Both the position numbers and the translations under genes were made by a program. DNA of 5,629 bases from Herminiimonas sp. (GTDB lineage: Bacteria > Pseudomonadota > Gammaproteobacteria > Burkholderiales > Burkholderiaceae): contig JACMQD010000166.1 of the NCBI GenBank assembly GCA_014377155.1, positions 1 to 5,629 of the forward strand. Direction: 5' to 3'. A model generated the notes under the pieces. That model was not told the DNA's origin and searched no databases. It saw nothing but the letters and a program-made list of their open reading frames with translations. Numbering within the stretch: the first letter of the stretch is position 1; the number at the start of each line of letters is the position of its first letter. Positions 4,757 through 5,629 of the stretch are shown here, piece after piece.

Positions 4757-5227
4757 CTACCAGCAACCGGACGTCGTGATCGGGTTATTCCCGGCATCGG
4801 TATTGGTCTGCACGCCCAGATGGTTGATGCCGTAGGCGTAGCAGGTATCGGTTGCCTGGGTACCGGTCGGGGTGGCCGTGATCGCGAAGTCGTCGGTCGT
4901 CACCTGCGTGACGTTGAGCGTGTAATAAGGGGTGCCGCCGGCGTTGACATCGACAGGAAATGCGGCGAGACCCAGGTCGGGACCACTCACCGAATAACGG
5001 TTGTTCGTGGCGTAGTACCGCTCTTCTCGCAGCGCCAGGTCTTGCACTGCATTCTTGGCATCGATCCGGCGTCCCTTCTGCAGGTACTGCGTATAGGACG
5101 GCAGCGCGACGGCCGCCAGGATGCCGATGGTGGCCACCGTCACCATCAATTCGATGAGCGTGAAGCCTGCGGTTCGGCGCATCGCGACAGCTGGCCTTGC
5201 CGCTCGGGTCAACGGAGTTTTTTCCAT
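4757..5227 (-). CDS. pilE: Type IV minor pilin, PilE-like
   Basis: The 156-residue product carries the class III signal: a basic leader ending RRTAG, then FTLIELMVTVATIGILAAVALPS. Prepilin peptidase PilD would cut after Gly21 and N-methylate Phe22, and Glu26 is the conserved Glu5 of the mature pilin. The hydrophobic N-terminal helix runs on into YTQYLQKGRRIDAKNAVQDLALREERYY, a typical pilin helix. Cys129 and Cys155 delimit the C-terminal D-region, and the protein ends in CW, as is common in this minor-pilin group (TGTQATDTC...GCW). It would join the pilus as a minor or priming subunit. ATG 5227 overlaps the pilY1 stop by 19 bases and has a weak GAGA about 7 nt upstream. The internal ATG at 5182 would give a short 6-residue leader and remove the overlap, so the start is not settled. 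The order pilY1-pilE matches the end of the usual fimT-pilV-pilW-pilX-pilY1-pilE operon. Confidence 0.93.
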   Translation of the reverse strand: MEKTPLTRAARPAVAMRRTAGFTLIELMVTVATIGILAAVALPSYTQYLQKGRRIDAKNAVQDLALREERYYATNNRYSVSGPDLGLAAFPVDVNAGGTPYYTLNVTQVTTDDFAITATPTGTQATDTCYAYGINHLGVQTNTDAGNNPITTSGCW

Positions 5228-5629
5228 GTGATTCTCTGGCCGATCGCGTTGGTGGGGATATCGATTGGTGGCGACACCGGATTACCGGATATCGTCTGCT
5301 GCAAAAGCGTTGCCTTGCCAGCGGCGGTCATGACGATCGAGGGTGTGCCGGTTCCGCTCATGCCGAGTCCGGCGATGCGGTTATCGCTGGCAATGCCGGC
5401 ATCGGTTGCGGCAGTGTCGAACACGGATTTCGCGGGTGCGCCGCCGTTTTCGAGGGCGATCGCCATCGTGTAACCGCTGACCGGCTGTGTGTTGCAGCTC
5501 AGCGTCCCCGACACCGCCGGGATCACGGTGTTCACAAGCATGACGCCGTAGGCGATCACCGGGTTGTAGATGATCTGTTCGGTGTCTCCCGGCAGCGCCA
5601 GCTTCCAGCCATACTGGTTGTTGGTCCCG
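5209..5629 (-). CDS. pilY1: C-terminal end of a PilY1-like pilus tip/assembly protein (5' end outside the window)
   Basis: The frame is open from the right edge to a TGA at 5209-5211, giving 140 codons, so only the end of a normally very large protein (often over 1,000 aa) is visible. The segment starts NNQYGWKLALPGDTEQIIYN, then PVIAYGVMLVNTVIP. This resembles the part of PilY1 after its beta-propeller: a GW...LP..GE..(Y/N)P motif followed by a strand with V-x-x-N-T-x-I-P. A single Cys (TLSCNTQPVSG) precedes a strand comparable to the family's C-x-x-G...ALD region. The end, IGQRITWKKLR, matches the common PilY1 finish of G(R)..WREL. PilY1 acts at the cell surface in type IV pilus extension, adhesion and calcium-dependent control of retraction; the calcium site itself lies outside the window. 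Its last codons overlap the preferred start of the pilE-like gene, which suggests translational coupling. Confidence 0.87.
   Translation of the reverse strand, partial: GTNNQYGWKLALPGDTEQIIYNPVIAYGVMLVNTVIPAVSGTLSCNTQPVSGYTMAIALENGGAPAKSVFDTAATDAGIASDNRIAGLGMSGTGTPSIVMTAAGKATLLQQTISGNPVSPPIDIPTNAIGQRITWKKLR

Noticed and set aside
4706..5473. 255-codon plus-strand frame opposite pilE and pilY1
   Set aside because: It is antisense to two well-recognised pilus genes; its protein has no coherent domain pattern and crosses the gene boundary.
1..5629. Search by eye for tRNA, rRNA, CRISPR arrays, IS terminal repeats and replication origins
   Set aside because: I saw no cloverleaf, regular spaced repeat, transposase or iteron cluster. 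A tRNAscan or repeat-finder run would be more reliable than my reading.

Overview
The window looks like a chromosomal segment of a moderately GC-rich betaproteobacterium. I would guess Burkholderiales, possibly Oxalobacteraceae, from the style of the type IV pilus proteins, the DUF4404-like protein and the glycine-zipper protein. This placement is inference from protein character, not from any database match.

Layout, left to right. Bases 2-400 (+) are the 3' end of a frame entering from the left, encoding a disordered Pro/Arg/Ser-rich tail of unknown function. A spacer with two strong hairpins (about 435-490) leads to a complete EamA/DMT-family inner-membrane transporter (593-1492, +). It converges on a minus-strand gene (1589-2077) for a coiled-coil protein with a winged-helix-like C-terminus. 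Next is a 560-base stretch (2078-2637) with no convincing gene. Its first 160 bases are AT-rich (about 36% GC by my count). It holds an operator-like inverted repeat, an orphan plus-strand intrinsic terminator that suggests a small RNA, and a cluster of hairpins.

The rest is all on the minus strand. In transcription order from the right edge these are the 3' end of a pilY1-like gene (entering from the right), a pilE-like minor pilin whose likely start overlaps the end of pilY1 by 19 bases, a tyrosine recombinase with all catalytic residues, a DUF4404-like 90-residue protein, and a small secreted or membrane glycine-zipper protein.

The pilY1-pilE pair is the distal end of a standard minor-pilin operon: PilY1 is the tip or adhesin factor and PilE-type minor pilins help initiate and prime the pilus fibre. 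The recombinase follows this operon with a 12-bp palindrome just upstream of its likely start. No tRNA, IS element, CRISPR array or duplicated att site is visible, so I cannot show that it belongs to a mobile element. No multi-gene novel system is evident. The best leads are the candidate small RNA at about 2234-2458, the regulatory-looking AT-rich region by the winged-helix gene, and the hairpin cluster after the glycine-zipper gene.
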